A stretch of DNA of 64,000 nt from Labrenzia sp. PHM005 (GCF_006517275.1 NZ_CP041191.1:4955001-5019000); one strand, 5' to 3'. Counted from the stretch's first letter, positions 1 through 9,960 are shown. Translations and numbers: made by a program. Notes: generated by a model from the sequence alone, not told the origin.

Positions 1-675
1 GTCACGGATCGTATATCCAGCACCGCGGATCGTGTGTAGCAACGGCGCTCCGAACCCTTTGTCGATCTTGCCGCGCAGCCTTGAGATATGCACGTCGATC
101 ACATTGGTCTGCGGATCGAAATGATACTCCCAGACGTTCTCCAACAGCATGGTCCGGGTGACCACCTGACCGGCGTTCTGCATCAGATACTCCAGCAGAC
201 GGAATTCGCGTGGCTGCAATGGAATTTCAGTTTCGCCGCGCCGGCAGGAGTGGGCCATGCGGTCCAGCGTCAAGTCACCAACCGTATAGGTCGTTTCTAT
301 CTGACTGGCTGTTTTCGGGCGCCGTGCCAGCGCTTCGACCCGCGCCTGAAGTTCGGTAAACGCATAGGGCTTCGGCAGATAGTCGTCTCCGCCGGCTTTC
401 AGACCTGTCACCCGGTCATCGACTTGCCCCAGCGCAGACAGGATCAAAACGGGTGTGTGATTGCCGCTCTTGCGCAGCTCCTCAATGACCGACAGTCCGT
501 CGCGCTTGGGCAGCATGCGATCAACAATCAGGATGTCATATTCGCTCTCAAGCGCCATTTGCAGGCCTGTTTCGCCGTCTCCGGCTTTGTCGGCCGTATG
601 CCCCAGCTCGCTCAATCCCTTGACGAGATAGTTCGCAGCTTCGGGGTCATCTTCAATTACAAGAATCCGCAACAT
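1..675 (-). CDS. OmpR-family response regulator (C-terminus cut by window start)
   Basis: Reading the minus strand from the ATG at 675 gives a receiver domain beginning MLRILVIEDDPEAANYLVKG, with the acidic pair and the phospho-acceptor Asp in YDILIVDRMLP, then a winged-helix DNA-binding domain with the usual RxFRLLEYLMQ and DVHISRLRGKI stretches. No stop occurs before base 1, so only the last few residues are missing. It lies downstream of degP on the same strand with a 173-base gap, the arrangement of envelope-stress regulators beside degP in rhizobia. It should control transcription in response to a sensor kinase that would be encoded just outside the window. The family is certain; the regulon is unknown. 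Confidence 0.9.
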   Translation of the reverse strand, partial: MLRILVIEDDPEAANYLVKGLSELGHTADKAGDGETGLQMALESEYDILIVDRMLPKRDGLSVIEELRKSGNHTPVLILSALGQVDDRVTGLKAGGDDYLPKPYAFTELQARVEALARRPKTASQIETTYTVGDLTLDRMAHSCRRGETEIPLQPREFRLLEYLMQNAGQVVTRTMLLENVWEYHFDPQTNVIDVHISRLRGKIDKGFGAPLLHTIRGAGYTIRD

Positions 676-848
676 GGCTTTGTTGTACCGTGTGAGCGTT
701 GAGAAGAAAATGGGCTGGCAACAACGTGGATGTGAAACGCTGCTGCCAGCCGTCATGCGCAAGACCGGCCCGTCGGGGTTGGGGGCAGAGGGCAGACCGG
801 CCTTGCTCTCAAGAGCGGGAACAGGACCCGCTCCTGATCAGTGTTGGT

Positions 849-2378
849 TTACGCCAGCTTCATAGGCAGGGCGACGAACCTTGTTGTGTCGTTGGTCTCG
901 ACCCGGAACAGCACCGCTTTACGGCCGTCCTCTTCCGCTTTCTTGACCGCTTTCAGAACGTCTTCCGGTGAGTTCACCTTCATGCCCGCAACTTCCAGGA
1001 TCACATCCCCTTCACGCAGGCGCTTTTCTGCTGCCGGGCCATCTGGATCGATCTCAGCGATCACCACACCGTTACCATCAAGACCGGCTTCGGCTTTGGT
1101 GGTCAGGACAAGGCCCATGTCATCAAGACTGGTCGTTTCCTCCTCAACAGCCTCAGATACGGCGGCAGCTTGCTGCTGATCCTGTAGGCGGCCAAGAGTT
1201 ACGGCAATGTCCTGTTCCTTCCCATCGCGCCAGATGGTGAGGTCGACCTTGGTGTCCGGGCTGAAAGCAGCGATGATCTTGGACAGGTCCCGCGGGCCTT
1301 CGACTTTTGTACCTTCAACGGCCAGGATTGTATCTCCTGAGCGCAGGCCAGCCTTCTGAGCCGGGCTGTTATCCTGCGCCTCCGCGACAATAGCGCCGCG
1401 GGTCTCGCCAAGGCCGAGGCTCTCGGCAATGTCGTCAGTGACGTTCTGGATCTGAACCCCAAGCCAGCCACGGACAACAGTCCCGCCGTCTTTGAGTTCC
1501 ATGATGACGTCTTGAGCGGTGGACGCCGGGATCGCAAAGGCAATACCGACATTGCCGCCGGATGGTGAGAAGATCGCGGCATTCACACCAATGACTTCAC
1601 CGTTCATGTTGAACGCAGGGCCACCGGAGTTGCCGCGGTTTACCGGCGCGTCGATCTGAATGAAATCGTCGTACGGTCCAGCGCCGATGTCACGGCCGCG
1701 GGCAGAGACGATGCCAGCTGTCACAGAGCCGCCAAGACCGAAGGGATTTCCGATCGCCACCGTCCATTCACCAACGTCCGGTGCCTCATCGGCGAAGTCG
1801 ACATAGGTGAAATCCTTGCCGCCTTCGATTTTCAACAGCGCCAGATCTGTGCGCTTGTCTGCACCGATCAAGACGGCATCATACTCTTCACCCTCATGAT
1901 CAATAACTGTGAACTCAGTTCCCTTTTCGATCACATGCTGGTTTGTGACAACATACCCATCGCCTGTGATGAAGAAGCCGGACCCTTGCGACATGCCATA
2001 AGAACGCGGAGAGCGTTTGTTTGGACGGGCGTCATCGCCGCCGCGGCCGCCGAAATCACGGAAGAACTTTTCAAAGGGGTGGCCATTCGGCAGATCTTCA
2101 AAAAAGTCGCGGAAGTTATTGCGGCCTTCGAAGTTCATCATGCGCGGTTCGGCAGCCTGCTTCACCCGGACGCTGACCACCGCCGGGCTGACCGCACCAA
2201 CGACGTCAGAGAAATCGACCGGGGCGGCTGCATCGACCCGGACCGGGGTTGCCTGCGCCAACTGCGCCGGAACAACGGTTTGCAGGGTCATCAAGCCAGC
2301 TGTGCCGAGCACAACCGCACCGGCCAACAGTTTGGCGCGGCGGGAGCGCAGCGGAGAGCGAGACGGACGGTTTTCCAT
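849..2378 (-). CDS. degP: DegP/HtrA (Do family) periplasmic serine endopeptidase
   Basis: This 509-residue protein has a basic N-terminus and a hydrophobic signal/anchor at about 15-40, so it acts in the periplasm. The trypsin-like domain carries the catalytic triad His148 (VVTNQHVIE), Asp178 (KRTDLALLKI) and Ser251 (NRGNSGGPAF). Two PDZ domains follow, roughly 300-395 and 420-505. The family degrades and chaperones misfolded envelope proteins. Between the signal and the protease domain is a Gly/Arg/Asp-rich loop (about 85-125), the LA-loop region of DegP. The gene sits on the same strand as the cytochrome c maturation genes, but 4.5 kb separate them here. The downstream response regulator may share its transcript or its stress response. 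Product assignment is very secure. Confidence 0.97.
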   Translation of the reverse strand: MENRPSRSPLRSRRAKLLAGAVVLGTAGLMTLQTVVPAQLAQATPVRVDAAAPVDFSDVVGAVSPAVVSVRVKQAAEPRMMNFEGRNNFRDFFEDLPNGHPFEKFFRDFGGRGGDDARPNKRSPRSYGMSQGSGFFITGDGYVVTNQHVIEKGTEFTVIDHEGEEYDAVLIGADKRTDLALLKIEGGKDFTYVDFADEAPDVGEWTVAIGNPFGLGGSVTAGIVSARGRDIGAGPYDDFIQIDAPVNRGNSGGPAFNMNGEVIGVNAAIFSPSGGNVGIAFAIPASTAQDVIMELKDGGTVVRGWLGVQIQNVTDDIAESLGLGETRGAIVAEAQDNSPAQKAGLRSGDTILAVEGTKVEGPRDLSKIIAAFSPDTKVDLTIWRDGKEQDIAVTLGRLQDQQQAAAVSEAVEEETTSLDDMGLVLTTKAEAGLDGNGVVIAEIDPDGPAAEKRLREGDVILEVAGMKVNSPEDVLKAVKKAEEDGRKAVLFRVETNDTTRFVALPMKLA

Positions 2379-2555
2379 ATTATCTTCCTTTTTCGACGTC
2401 TTGACTGGAGGTCATCTCTGTCAGGAACACGCGGGGACATGTTCCCTTGTCGAATAGGAAGATAGGAAAGCCTGCCTTACAGGCGCCTGACGGTGAGATT
2501 ACGGTTTTGTAATCTGGCTATTTTTTATCCCGATTGAGCTGATTGCATACCGAAT

Positions 2556-3200
2556 TTAGGGGAACACAATTGGCTCATCCCCTGCCTGCCACTTTGCAAA
2601 TTTCGGCATGATGGCAGCAAAATCCGGTGACTGTTCAAATCGAACCAACCAGTCTCTTAACGCCCGCCAGTCTTGTGTATCGAACCACTCACGGCCTGCG
2701 TTCGCAAACTGTCGGACAAAGGGCAGGATTGCGAAATCCGCGAGACACGGACGTGACCCAAACAGCCAATCAGACCTCTCTAAACGCACATTGAGACCGG
2801 CGAGAAACTCCGATGCAGCCGTCCGCTCAGAGGTTTTGTCAGCATCGGCGTAGCGAGTGTCATACTTGTAGCGGTCCAAATGGGTTTTAAAGGGGCCATC
2901 ACACGCTTTGATCAGCGCAAACATGTCTTCCAAACCACCCGATTCCGGCTTCAACCAGAGTTCCGGATCGGACCTCTCCAAAGCCCACAGCATGATGTCG
3001 AGGCTTTCGTCGATCACCAGATCGCCGGATTTCAGGCATGGAACGGTGGTAGAGGGCGAGGTTTCCAAAAACTCCGGCGCTTTGTCCCGCAGAACAATCT
3101 CGCGCAGTTCCACTTCTTGGCCGCTCGATAAAAGCGCAAGGCGCGCCCGCATGGCATAAGGACAGCGGCGGAACGAATATAGGGTCGGTCTATCGGTCAT
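2556..3200 (-). CDS. Glutathione S-transferase family protein
   Basis: The ATG at 3200 follows an AAGGGATCAAT ribosome site and gives 214 residues; an upstream in-frame extension has no such site. The N-terminal thioredoxin fold has SFRRCPYAMRAR at residues 10-20, with Cys13 at the usual glutathione-contact position, and a TVPCL cis-Pro segment followed by the DESLDIMLWA motif. The C-terminal helical domain has SRPCLADFAILPFVRQFA, typical of soluble GSTs. It would conjugate or reduce electrophiles in the cytoplasm; the substrate cannot be told. It is divergent from the DUF2336 gene that starts about 120 bases away. Similar short single-Cys GSTs are also annotated as glutaredoxin-2-like proteins. 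Confidence 0.85.
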   Translation of the reverse strand: MTDRPTLYSFRRCPYAMRARLALLSSGQEVELREIVLRDKAPEFLETSPSTTVPCLKSGDLVIDESLDIMLWALERSDPELWLKPESGGLEDMFALIKACDGPFKTHLDRYKYDTRYADADKTSERTAASEFLAGLNVRLERSDWLFGSRPCLADFAILPFVRQFANAGREWFDTQDWRALRDWLVRFEQSPDFAAIMPKFAKWQAGDEPIVFP

Positions 3201-3322
3201 ATTGATCCCTTGGCGCATCCGCTCGCCGGGGTCAACCAAAGCTCCGAATCTTACCTTAAGGGAGCTCTCGCTTAGACATTTTTTTACAACTTCAGGAAAT
3301 AATCTGGGCAACAGGTATTGTA

Positions 3323-4324
3323 ATGGACGAATCACTTCTCAAACGCGCAAAAGCAAGTTCTTCTGAAAAGAAACACGAGCTCGCAGCCCATATGACAGGG
3401 CTTCTTGCAGCCCGTGACGGTGATGCTGCCGACTCCGAAGAATCTCAGCTGATGAACTCGATGCTGGAAGGCGTCTACACATCTCTTTCTGATGAAGCCA
3501 AACAGCAAATGTCAGATACCCTGGCAGACGCAACCGCCATGTCCGCGGGACTTGCTGCGGCTCTTGCCAATGAAGAGTTGCCAATCGCCAAAGCTGTTCT
3601 GGAACGCTCGGGGTCGCTCACCGAAAAAGACATCCTCAAACTCGCGGAAACGAAGGGGCAAGACTTTCTGCTGGCCCTCGCCAAGCGGGACCATGTCAGT
3701 AAGGATGTTACCAAGATCCTGATCAACCGTGGCGGAAAGGAAGTTAAACATACCGTTGCCGCCAACCTCGGCGCTGAAATCGAGATGCCGGAGTTCGAGA
3801 CCCTGGTCAAAGACATGCCTAAGCAATTAGGCGATCGGATCCGTCATTTGCGCAAATCCAATGAAGAGCTGATTGAGGACTTGTTCAAGGACGACGGCGA
3901 AATTGCTGCCGGGACAGAACTCGAACCGAAACAAGCAAAAATGAGCCCCAAAGGCTGGCTGGTGGGCATCAAGATGGGCAAGACCACGCTCAATAAAGCG
4001 GTCTACCAATGTGCTCAGGAACACAATCTGCTTGATGCCGTTGCTCTGCTCGCTTTCTTCTCTGGAATGCAAACCAAATACGTCCACAACTTGATGGTCC
4101 GATTCGATTCCACCGGAATTGCCACCATTTGCCGGGCAACCGGTATTGGCGCCATGGAATTTCAGGCGATCTGCAAAGAGCGCTGCAAACATCTGAAGTT
4201 TCCCGAGACCACTGGTAGCAAATGGCTGACCAACTATCACATGTTGGATGAGACAGACGCTAAGCGGCTGCTGGCACTGATGAAGATTAAACTGAAGGCA
4301 ACCGCACGCGCCGAAGCTGCATGA
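3323..4324 (+). CDS. DUF2336 domain-containing protein, short paralogue
   Basis: This 333-residue, all-helical protein has repeated HEAT-like blocks such as EKDILKLAETKGQDFLLAL and VTKILINRGGKEVKHTVAAN, which match the alphaproteobacterial DUF2336 family. The next gene is a paralogue that aligns along nearly the whole length, but this copy lacks about 26-27 residues after the VAANLGAEI segment, roughly one helical repeat. The conserved C-terminus (KYVHNLMVRFDSTGIATICRA) is intact. There is no signal peptide or membrane segment, so it is presumably cytosolic. No enzymatic motif is visible. DUF2336 proteins have no settled function; a scaffold or regulatory role is a guess. No good Shine-Dalgarno precedes the ATG. 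Confidence 0.85.
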   Translation: MDESLLKRAKASSSEKKHELAAHMTGLLAARDGDAADSEESQLMNSMLEGVYTSLSDEAKQQMSDTLADATAMSAGLAAALANEELPIAKAVLERSGSLTEKDILKLAETKGQDFLLALAKRDHVSKDVTKILINRGGKEVKHTVAANLGAEIEMPEFETLVKDMPKQLGDRIRHLRKSNEELIEDLFKDDGEIAAGTELEPKQAKMSPKGWLVGIKMGKTTLNKAVYQCAQEHNLLDAVALLAFFSGMQTKYVHNLMVRFDSTGIATICRATGIGAMEFQAICKERCKHLKFPETTGSKWLTNYHMLDETDAKRLLALMKIKLKATARAEAA

Positions 4325-4490
4325 TCAATGTCCTTTGCGCGGACCTCACTTGAAAAGAACAACGACGTAGTAAATACCACTGACACTATTATCAATCATC
4401 AAAATTTATTACGCTTTTCTTTGGTTTTTTAGACAAGTGTAAACTGTCCCCGCGGTAGCTATTGTAAGCCCTCAAGAGAACGGTCCGACA

Positions 4491-5570
4491 ATGCTTAAAG
4501 AACTTATCGAACTGGCCAATGGCAGCACGCCGGAAAAACGGCATCAGCTTGTCGAGCATGTCACTGACCTATTCATTAATGGTGCTGACAGTTACCAGAC
4601 TGAGGAAATCACGCTCTTCAATACGCTTTTGGAAAACATGCTTCCGACCATGGAAGCAGAGCAAAAGCAAAAAGTCTCTGAACAACTTGCACCAATCCCG
4701 TCAACCTCCCACGATTTGGCAGTTTCGCTCGCCGGAGAACAGATCGAGATTGCCCGGCCGATGCTGACGCAGTCGGAAGTTCTGCAGAACGAAGATATTC
4801 TCAAACTGGCCAAAACTATGGGCCAAAGTCACCTGCTTGCAATCTCTCAGCGCAAGCATCTGGAATCCAACGTGACCGATGTTCTCTTGGAACGCGGCGA
4901 ACAGCCGGTTAAGCGTTCAGTCGCAGCCAACACCGGCGCGGAGATTTCAAACTGGGGTTCTCGACTTCTGGTGAAACTTGCGGAAAGTGACGATCAGATC
5001 CGCAATTCCATGATGGAACGCTCAGACATAACTGAAGCAGAACTCGAAAAACTCATCAATCAGATGCCCGGCAAACAACAAGACGCTGTCCGGGCCTTGC
5101 GCAAACAGAACGAAGACCTGGTCAACGAACTTTTCCAGAAAGCCAGCCGCGCGGTGGCGGCGACCAAACTGGAACGCAAAGCGACGCGGATTGATGCCAA
5201 AGTGATGCTCAAGGATATCCGGGCAGAAGAGATGCAGCTTGGCCAGGCGATCACCCAATTGGCCTTGTCCAACAACCTGTTTGATATCTGCTTTCTGTTA
5301 TCCGAGCTGTCCGGGCTGGAGCAGAAGTACGTCACCAATGTCATGGTGCGTTACGATGCAACGGGCATTGCCGTCTTGTGCAAATCTCTTGGGATTACAG
5401 ACAACGAATACTCTGCTGTTTGCAAGGCGAAAGCGACACACAACAAGCAGCCTGCAACTACGGTCAATAATTGGATTGCCGATTACCAAACCTTGTCCGA
5501 CCGCGACGCTCGCAGACTGTTGTCCTTCATGAAGATCCGTCTCAGCACCCTTGAGGAACAAGCAGCCTGA
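4491..5570 (+). CDS. DUF2336 domain-containing protein, full-length paralogue
   Basis: This 359-residue helical-repeat protein is a tandem paralogue of the gene before it, 166 bases downstream. Diagnostic segments are VTDVLLERGEQPVKRSVAAN (DUF2336 core), KLAESDDQIRNSMMERSDI (the extra repeat missing from the first copy), and the C-terminal EQKYVTNVMVRYDATGIAVL. Both copies end with a similar RDARRLLSFMKI-type helix. The intervening bases are AT-rich and may hold a separate promoter. It converges with the hydrolase-OsmC gene, leaving 15 bases between stop codons. No signal peptide, Cys cluster or catalytic motif is seen, and the role is unknown. Confidence 0.87.
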   Translation: MLKELIELANGSTPEKRHQLVEHVTDLFINGADSYQTEEITLFNTLLENMLPTMEAEQKQKVSEQLAPIPSTSHDLAVSLAGEQIEIARPMLTQSEVLQNEDILKLAKTMGQSHLLAISQRKHLESNVTDVLLERGEQPVKRSVAANTGAEISNWGSRLLVKLAESDDQIRNSMMERSDITEAELEKLINQMPGKQQDAVRALRKQNEDLVNELFQKASRAVAATKLERKATRIDAKVMLKDIRAEEMQLGQAITQLALSNNLFDICFLLSELSGLEQKYVTNVMVRYDATGIAVLCKSLGITDNEYSAVCKAKATHNKQPATTVNNWIADYQTLSDRDARRLLSFMKIRLSTLEEQAA

Positions 5571-5585
5571 CGATACCGGAATTCA

Positions 5586-6821
5586 TCAGGTCTCCACTTC
5601 CCGGGTGACAACAGCTGCGCCGGCTTCCAATGTCCGGTGGACCGGGCATTTGTCCGCAATTTCAAGCATTCTGACCCTTGTTGCCGCGTCCAAGTCGCCC
5701 TCAAGTGTGATCAGGCGTTCAAATCGGTCGATCCGCCCACCTTTGGCTTTCACCTCATCGGAACAATCTTCACAGTCCGCCGCATGCACCTTGCCGTGCA
5801 GCACCTTGGTGCCGATCCGGTCAACATCCAAGCCCTTCCGGTCGGCGTACATGCGCAGGGTCATCACGGTACAGGCGCCTAGTGCGGCTGACAAATACCC
5901 GTAAGGGGACGGCCCGCTGTCCAACCCGCCGACACCAACCGGCTCATCCGCCAGCAGCCGATGCGGACCGCTGGCAACCATCGTCTGGAATTTCCCCTGC
6001 CCTGTCTCGATTACTTCGACGCCATCCCCATCTGCACTCGCTTCCGGCTCCGCCATCGGATCCAGATAGCCGCTTGCCCAGCCTGCAATCACCTTAGCCG
6101 CATAGGCCGCGTCGCTGGCCCGCGACAGCAGGTGATCGGCCTTGTCGAGCGAAACAAAACTCTTTGGGTGTTTGGCCGCTACGAAAATATCGGTGGCATT
6201 GCCGACCCCCACCGTTTCATCCAGCGGTGCATGCATCACCAGAAGCGCTTTTCCAAGTTTTGACGCGTGATCAAGGACTGATTGCTGCTCCAGATCCTCC
6301 AGGAACTCCCGGCGGATGGTGAATGGCCGTCCGGCAAGACTGACTTCAACAGCGCCACTTTCTCGAATGTCCTCGACTGCAGATCCGAAGTTATGGGTGA
6401 CATGGACAGCGTCGGACGGTGCTCCAATGGTGACCACTGCGCGAGCCTCTGGGATAGCACCGGCAACAGACAATACAGCCGCCCCACCCAACGAATGGCC
6501 GATGAGTAGCTGAGGCGCTTCATAGTTTTGACGCAGGAAATCCGCTGCCAGCTTTAAATCTTCTAGATTTGAGGAAAAGCCGGTCGAAGAAAAGTCACCG
6601 CCACTGCCGCCAAGTCCGGTGAAATCAAAGCGCAGAACCGCAATACCTTCCGCACTCAAGGCGCTGGCAATGTGGCGGGCGGCCGCAATGTCCTTAGAGC
6701 ATGTAAAACAATGAGCAAAGAGCGCAAAGGCTCGAATGGGACCAGCGGGCAGATCTAGCCGCGCTGCAAGTTTTGCTCCGAGCGATCCATCAAATTCGAG
6801 TTTTTGCGGCTGCTGCGTCAT
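5586..6821 (-). CDS. Bifunctional alpha/beta hydrolase / OsmC family protein
   Basis: The ATG at 6821 follows a GGAGGG site and gives 411 residues. Residues about 1-255 form an alpha/beta hydrolase: oxyanion segment ALFAHCFTCSKD, nucleophile elbow GHSLGGAA, Asp in APLDETV and His in KADHLLSR. Residues about 270-405 form an OsmC/Ohr-like domain with two reactive cysteines, in GACTVMTLRMYA and DKCPVHRTLE. OsmC domains reduce organic peroxides with thiols. The fusion is a known architecture, and the hydrolase half presumably acts on a related ester or lipid hydroperoxide. It lies 105 bases downstream of ccmH on the same strand. Domain assignment is secure, the substrate is not. Confidence 0.92.
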   Translation of the reverse strand: MTQQPQKLEFDGSLGAKLAARLDLPAGPIRAFALFAHCFTCSKDIAAARHIASALSAEGIAVLRFDFTGLGGSGGDFSSTGFSSNLEDLKLAADFLRQNYEAPQLLIGHSLGGAAVLSVAGAIPEARAVVTIGAPSDAVHVTHNFGSAVEDIRESGAVEVSLAGRPFTIRREFLEDLEQQSVLDHASKLGKALLVMHAPLDETVGVGNATDIFVAAKHPKSFVSLDKADHLLSRASDAAYAAKVIAGWASGYLDPMAEPEASADGDGVEVIETGQGKFQTMVASGPHRLLADEPVGVGGLDSGPSPYGYLSAALGACTVMTLRMYADRKGLDVDRIGTKVLHGKVHAADCEDCSDEVKAKGGRIDRFERLITLEGDLDAATRVRMLEIADKCPVHRTLEAGAAVVTREVET

Positions 6822-6925
6822 CTGAAAACCCTCCAGCTTGGTTCCCGCCAGAGGTAAGGATGGAAGTTCTGAGTGCAAGTCACGCCTTGGTGTCTGCGGC
6901 GTGACTTGTTTGATCAAAATGCCTG

Positions 6926-7414
6926 TTAGTTTTGCTCGTCGGACTTGAGCAATTCGCTTAGGCGTTTTTCTTCCTCTGCCGACAATTTCCCGCCGGTTGG
7001 TGCGGCCGCATCAAGCCGTGTTCCAGATCGCCTGCGCAGCGCAATCACAACGGCCGCCAGCCCGGCAATCAGCGCCAGCGGGCCTGCCGCCCATAGCACC
7101 AGCGTGTGCCAGGCAAAGCGCGGCTTTAGAAGCACAAATTCGCCATAGCGGTCGACGAGATAGTTGATCACCTGGCTGTCACTGTCACCGGCCACCAACC
7201 GTTCGCGCACCAAGACCCGCAGATCCTTGGCCAGCGGGGCGTCGCTGTCGTCGATCGATTGGTTCTGACAGACCATGCAGCGCAATTCGGCCGACAGGGC
7301 CCTCGCCCGGGCTTCAAGCGCCGGATCTTTGAGCACCTCATCGGGTGTCACAGCCAGAACCGGCGCTGCGAAGAGCGAAACCAACAATGACAGGATTGCA
7401 AGAAAACGTGTCAT
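6926..7414 (-). CDS. ccmH: Cytochrome c-type biogenesis protein CcmH
   Basis: The 162-residue protein has a signal peptide (about 1-22), the family motif [11 protein letters not shown] with Cys46 and Cys49, and a C-terminal membrane helix around 100-127. CcmH keeps the apocytochrome CxxCH cysteines reduced and presents the apoprotein to CcmF at the periplasmic face of the inner membrane. It lies 9 bases downstream of ccmF, as expected for a translationally linked ccm operon. The C-terminal tail after the second membrane helix is short and cytoplasmic. Length and motif match bacterial CcmH/CycL. Confidence 0.96.
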   Translation of the reverse strand: MTRFLAILSLLVSLFAAPVLAVTPDEVLKDPALEARARALSAELRCMVCQNQSIDDSDAPLAKDLRVLVRERLVAGDSDSQVINYLVDRYGEFVLLKPRFAWHTLVLWAAGPLALIAGLAAVVIALRRRSGTRLDAAAPTGGKLSAEEEKRLSELLKSDEQN

Positions 7415-7423
7415 GTACCCGCC

Positions 7424-9412
7424 TTACTCTGCCGGAACGCCGGAGGGGATCTTCTTTTTGGCCGCAGGTTTTGGCGCCCCGACCCGCAAACGCCGGTCGG
7501 CTACGGAGAACACTGCGCCAATCGCCATGATCACACTGCCGATCCAGATCAACGTAATCAGAGGTTTGAAATAAACCCGAACGTCCACGGCGCCATCGCC
7601 GCGGCTTTCGCCAAGCGACAGATAGAGCTGGGAAAATCCAACAGTATGAATTGCCGCTTCTGTGGTCGGCATCTGACGCGCGGTATAAACCCGTTTCGAC
7701 GGTTCGAGATCGGTGACCAGAGCTCCACCCTGACGGATGGTGAAGTGGCCAACTTCCTCGGTAAAGTTTGGCCCTTGGCGCGGCGCCGCGCCATCAAAGG
7801 TCACTTCATACCCGGCAAGGTCGACCTGATCGCCAGGGCGCATGGTTTCGATACGCTCTTCCTGAAAGGCTGAGGCTGTCACAATGCCGAGCACTGTTAC
7901 CCCGATGCCGAAGTGGGCAGTCGCCGTTCCCCAAGCGGAACCGGGCAAGCCAACCAGCCGGGAAAATCCGCGTTTCGGGCCGATTTCAAAGAATTTCACT
8001 CTTGTGAGAATTTCGGCAATCGCCCCGGTCATGACCCAAACAGCCAGTCCCACACCGAGCGGTGCCAGAACCTTTTCCATGCCCCAGAGCCAGAAAGTGA
8101 ACAGCGTCATCAGCAAAGCCAGGCCCATGGCCGCATAGAGCCGTTGGCAAGCAGCAAGCAAATCACCGCGTTTCCAGGAAAGCACCGGCCCAAAGGGCAC
8201 AGCGATCAGCAGTGGGATCATCAACGGACCGAAAGTCAGGTTGAAGAATGGCGCACCGACGGAAATCATTTCACCGGTGATCGCATCCAACACCAGCGGA
8301 TAAAGCGTGCCGACCAGAACCGCCGCCGTTGCTGCCGTCAGGAATAGGTTGTTGAGCACAAGCCCGCCTTCCCGGCTGATCGGCGCGAACAGGCCGCCTT
8401 GTTTCAGCATTGGGGCCCGCCAGGCGAACAATGTCAGCGATCCGCCGATAAAGAGCATCAACAAGGCCAGGATGAAGACGCCACGAGCCGGATCAGTGGC
8501 AAAGGCATGAACGGAGGTCAAAACACCGGAGCGAACCAGGAAGGTGCCAAGCAGCGATAGGGAGAAGGTGAAAATCGCCAGAAGAACGGTCCAGACCTTC
8601 AACGCCTCGCGCTTTTCCATAACGATCGCCGAATGCAGCAAGGCAGTACCAGCCAGCCACGGCATGAAGGAGGCGTTTTCCACCGGATCCCAGAACCACC
8701 AGCCACCCCAGCCGAGCTCGTAGTAAGCCCAGTAAGAGCCCATGGCGATACCAAGGGTCAGGAAACTCCAGGCGATCAAAGCCCAGGGCCGCACCCAGCG
8801 GGCCCAAGCTGCATCCGTCCGCCCCAGAATGAGCGCCGCGACCGCAAAAGAAAAGGTAATGGAGAAGCCGACATAACCGACATAAAGCAGCGGCGGATGT
8901 ATCGCCAAGCCGATGTCCTGAAGGATCGGATTGAGGTCATTGCCCTCAATCGGCGGATTGGGAATACGGGCAAACGGGTTCGAGGTCGCGAGAAGAAACA
9001 ACAGGAAACCAGCGCTGATCCAACCTTGGACCGCGAGTGCTGTCGCCTTTAGATCCTTCGGCAGGTTCGCTCCGAAAACACCAACCAAGGCACCAAAAAA
9101 CACCAGGATCAACACCCACAGAAGCATGGAACCTTCGTGGTTGCCCCAAACACCCGTGAATTTATAAAGGAGTGGTTTGGCGGAGTGGGAGTTTTCCCAA
9201 ACATTGGCGACCGAAAAATCTGATACCAAATAGGCCGCTGTCAGAGCTATGAAGGACAGAAGCACAAATCCGAAAATCGCGATCGAAGTTGGTGCTGCAA
9301 CCGCCATCAGCCGGTCGTCGCCTGTCAGCGCGCCCCACAAGGGCACAACCGACAGAATGAGCGTTAGCGCAAATGACAATACAAGCGCGTAATGTCCGAT
9401 TTCGACAATCAT
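7424..9412 (-). CDS. ccmF: Cytochrome c heme lyase subunit CcmF
   Basis: A 662-residue polytopic membrane protein with the tryptophan-rich heme-handling WWD motif, GWGGWWFWDPVENASFMPW, and conserved histidines flanking it (for example in AIHPPLLYVGYVG and TSVHAFATDP). CcmF takes heme from holo-CcmE and ligates it to apocytochrome c together with CcmH. About fifteen hydrophobic segments are visible, and the soluble loop near the C-terminus (about 530-620) is the family's periplasmic domain. It is flanked by ccmE (66 bases upstream) and ccmH (9 bases downstream). The size is the usual one for CcmF/CycK. Confidence 0.97.
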   Translation of the reverse strand: MIVEIGHYALVLSFALTLILSVVPLWGALTGDDRLMAVAAPTSIAIFGFVLLSFIALTAAYLVSDFSVANVWENSHSAKPLLYKFTGVWGNHEGSMLLWVLILVFFGALVGVFGANLPKDLKATALAVQGWISAGFLLFLLATSNPFARIPNPPIEGNDLNPILQDIGLAIHPPLLYVGYVGFSITFSFAVAALILGRTDAAWARWVRPWALIAWSFLTLGIAMGSYWAYYELGWGGWWFWDPVENASFMPWLAGTALLHSAIVMEKREALKVWTVLLAIFTFSLSLLGTFLVRSGVLTSVHAFATDPARGVFILALLMLFIGGSLTLFAWRAPMLKQGGLFAPISREGGLVLNNLFLTAATAAVLVGTLYPLVLDAITGEMISVGAPFFNLTFGPLMIPLLIAVPFGPVLSWKRGDLLAACQRLYAAMGLALLMTLFTFWLWGMEKVLAPLGVGLAVWVMTGAIAEILTRVKFFEIGPKRGFSRLVGLPGSAWGTATAHFGIGVTVLGIVTASAFQEERIETMRPGDQVDLAGYEVTFDGAAPRQGPNFTEEVGHFTIRQGGALVTDLEPSKRVYTARQMPTTEAAIHTVGFSQLYLSLGESRGDGAVDVRVYFKPLITLIWIGSVIMAIGAVFSVADRRLRVGAPKPAAKKKIPSGVPAE

Positions 9413-9478
9413 GGTGTCTCGCGTCCCGTCCCTCGGTTCAACTGCCGCAAGCTCCTACTGCGCCAGACCTATTCAGCT

Positions 9479-9928
9479 TTAATTGGCAGCGCCCTCTTCG
9501 CCTTGCCAATGGCCTTGATCTTTCAAGGCCTCTGCCACTTCTTTCGGCATATAGTTTTCATCGTGTTTTGCCAAAACACTATCGGCCACAAACGTGCCAT
9601 CAGCGCCCAAAACACCTTCCGTAACCACACCTTGTCCCTCGCGGAACAGGTCTGGCAGAATACCTTTATAGGTCACTGAGACTGCATTGGCAGTGTCGGT
9701 GACCCGGAACTTCACTTCCGCATTGTCGGACCGCTCAACAGACCCTTCCTCGACCAATCCGCCCAAGCGGATGCGCTGGCCAGAAGGAATGTCCTTGCTA
9801 GCGATGTCTGTCGGGCTTTGGAAAAAGACGATCTGATCGTTGAGGGCAAATAGGATCAAGCCAAGCGCCACGGCCAAAACCGCGCCTGCGGATCCAATCA
9901 AGGTCAACCGCCGTTGCTTGCGTGTCAT
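9479..9928 (-). CDS. ccmE: Heme chaperone CcmE
   Basis: The 149-residue protein has one N-terminal membrane anchor (about 8-29) and a periplasmic OB-fold domain. The covalent heme-binding histidine is His122 in the hallmark [13 protein letters not shown], with the axial Tyr126. CcmE receives heme from CcmC and passes it to CcmF. It lies between ccmI and ccmF on the same strand. The C-terminal tail is Gln/Glu-rich and probably disordered. Identification rests on motif, length and neighbours and is secure. Confidence 0.97.
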   Translation of the reverse strand: MTRKQRRLTLIGSAGAVLAVALGLILFALNDQIVFFQSPTDIASKDIPSGQRIRLGGLVEEGSVERSDNAEVKFRVTDTANAVSVTYKGILPDLFREGQGVVTEGVLGADGTFVADSVLAKHDENYMPKEVAEALKDQGHWQGEEGAAN

Positions 9929-9960
9929 TTTGTGTTCCGTCCTATATTAACGTCTTGCGT

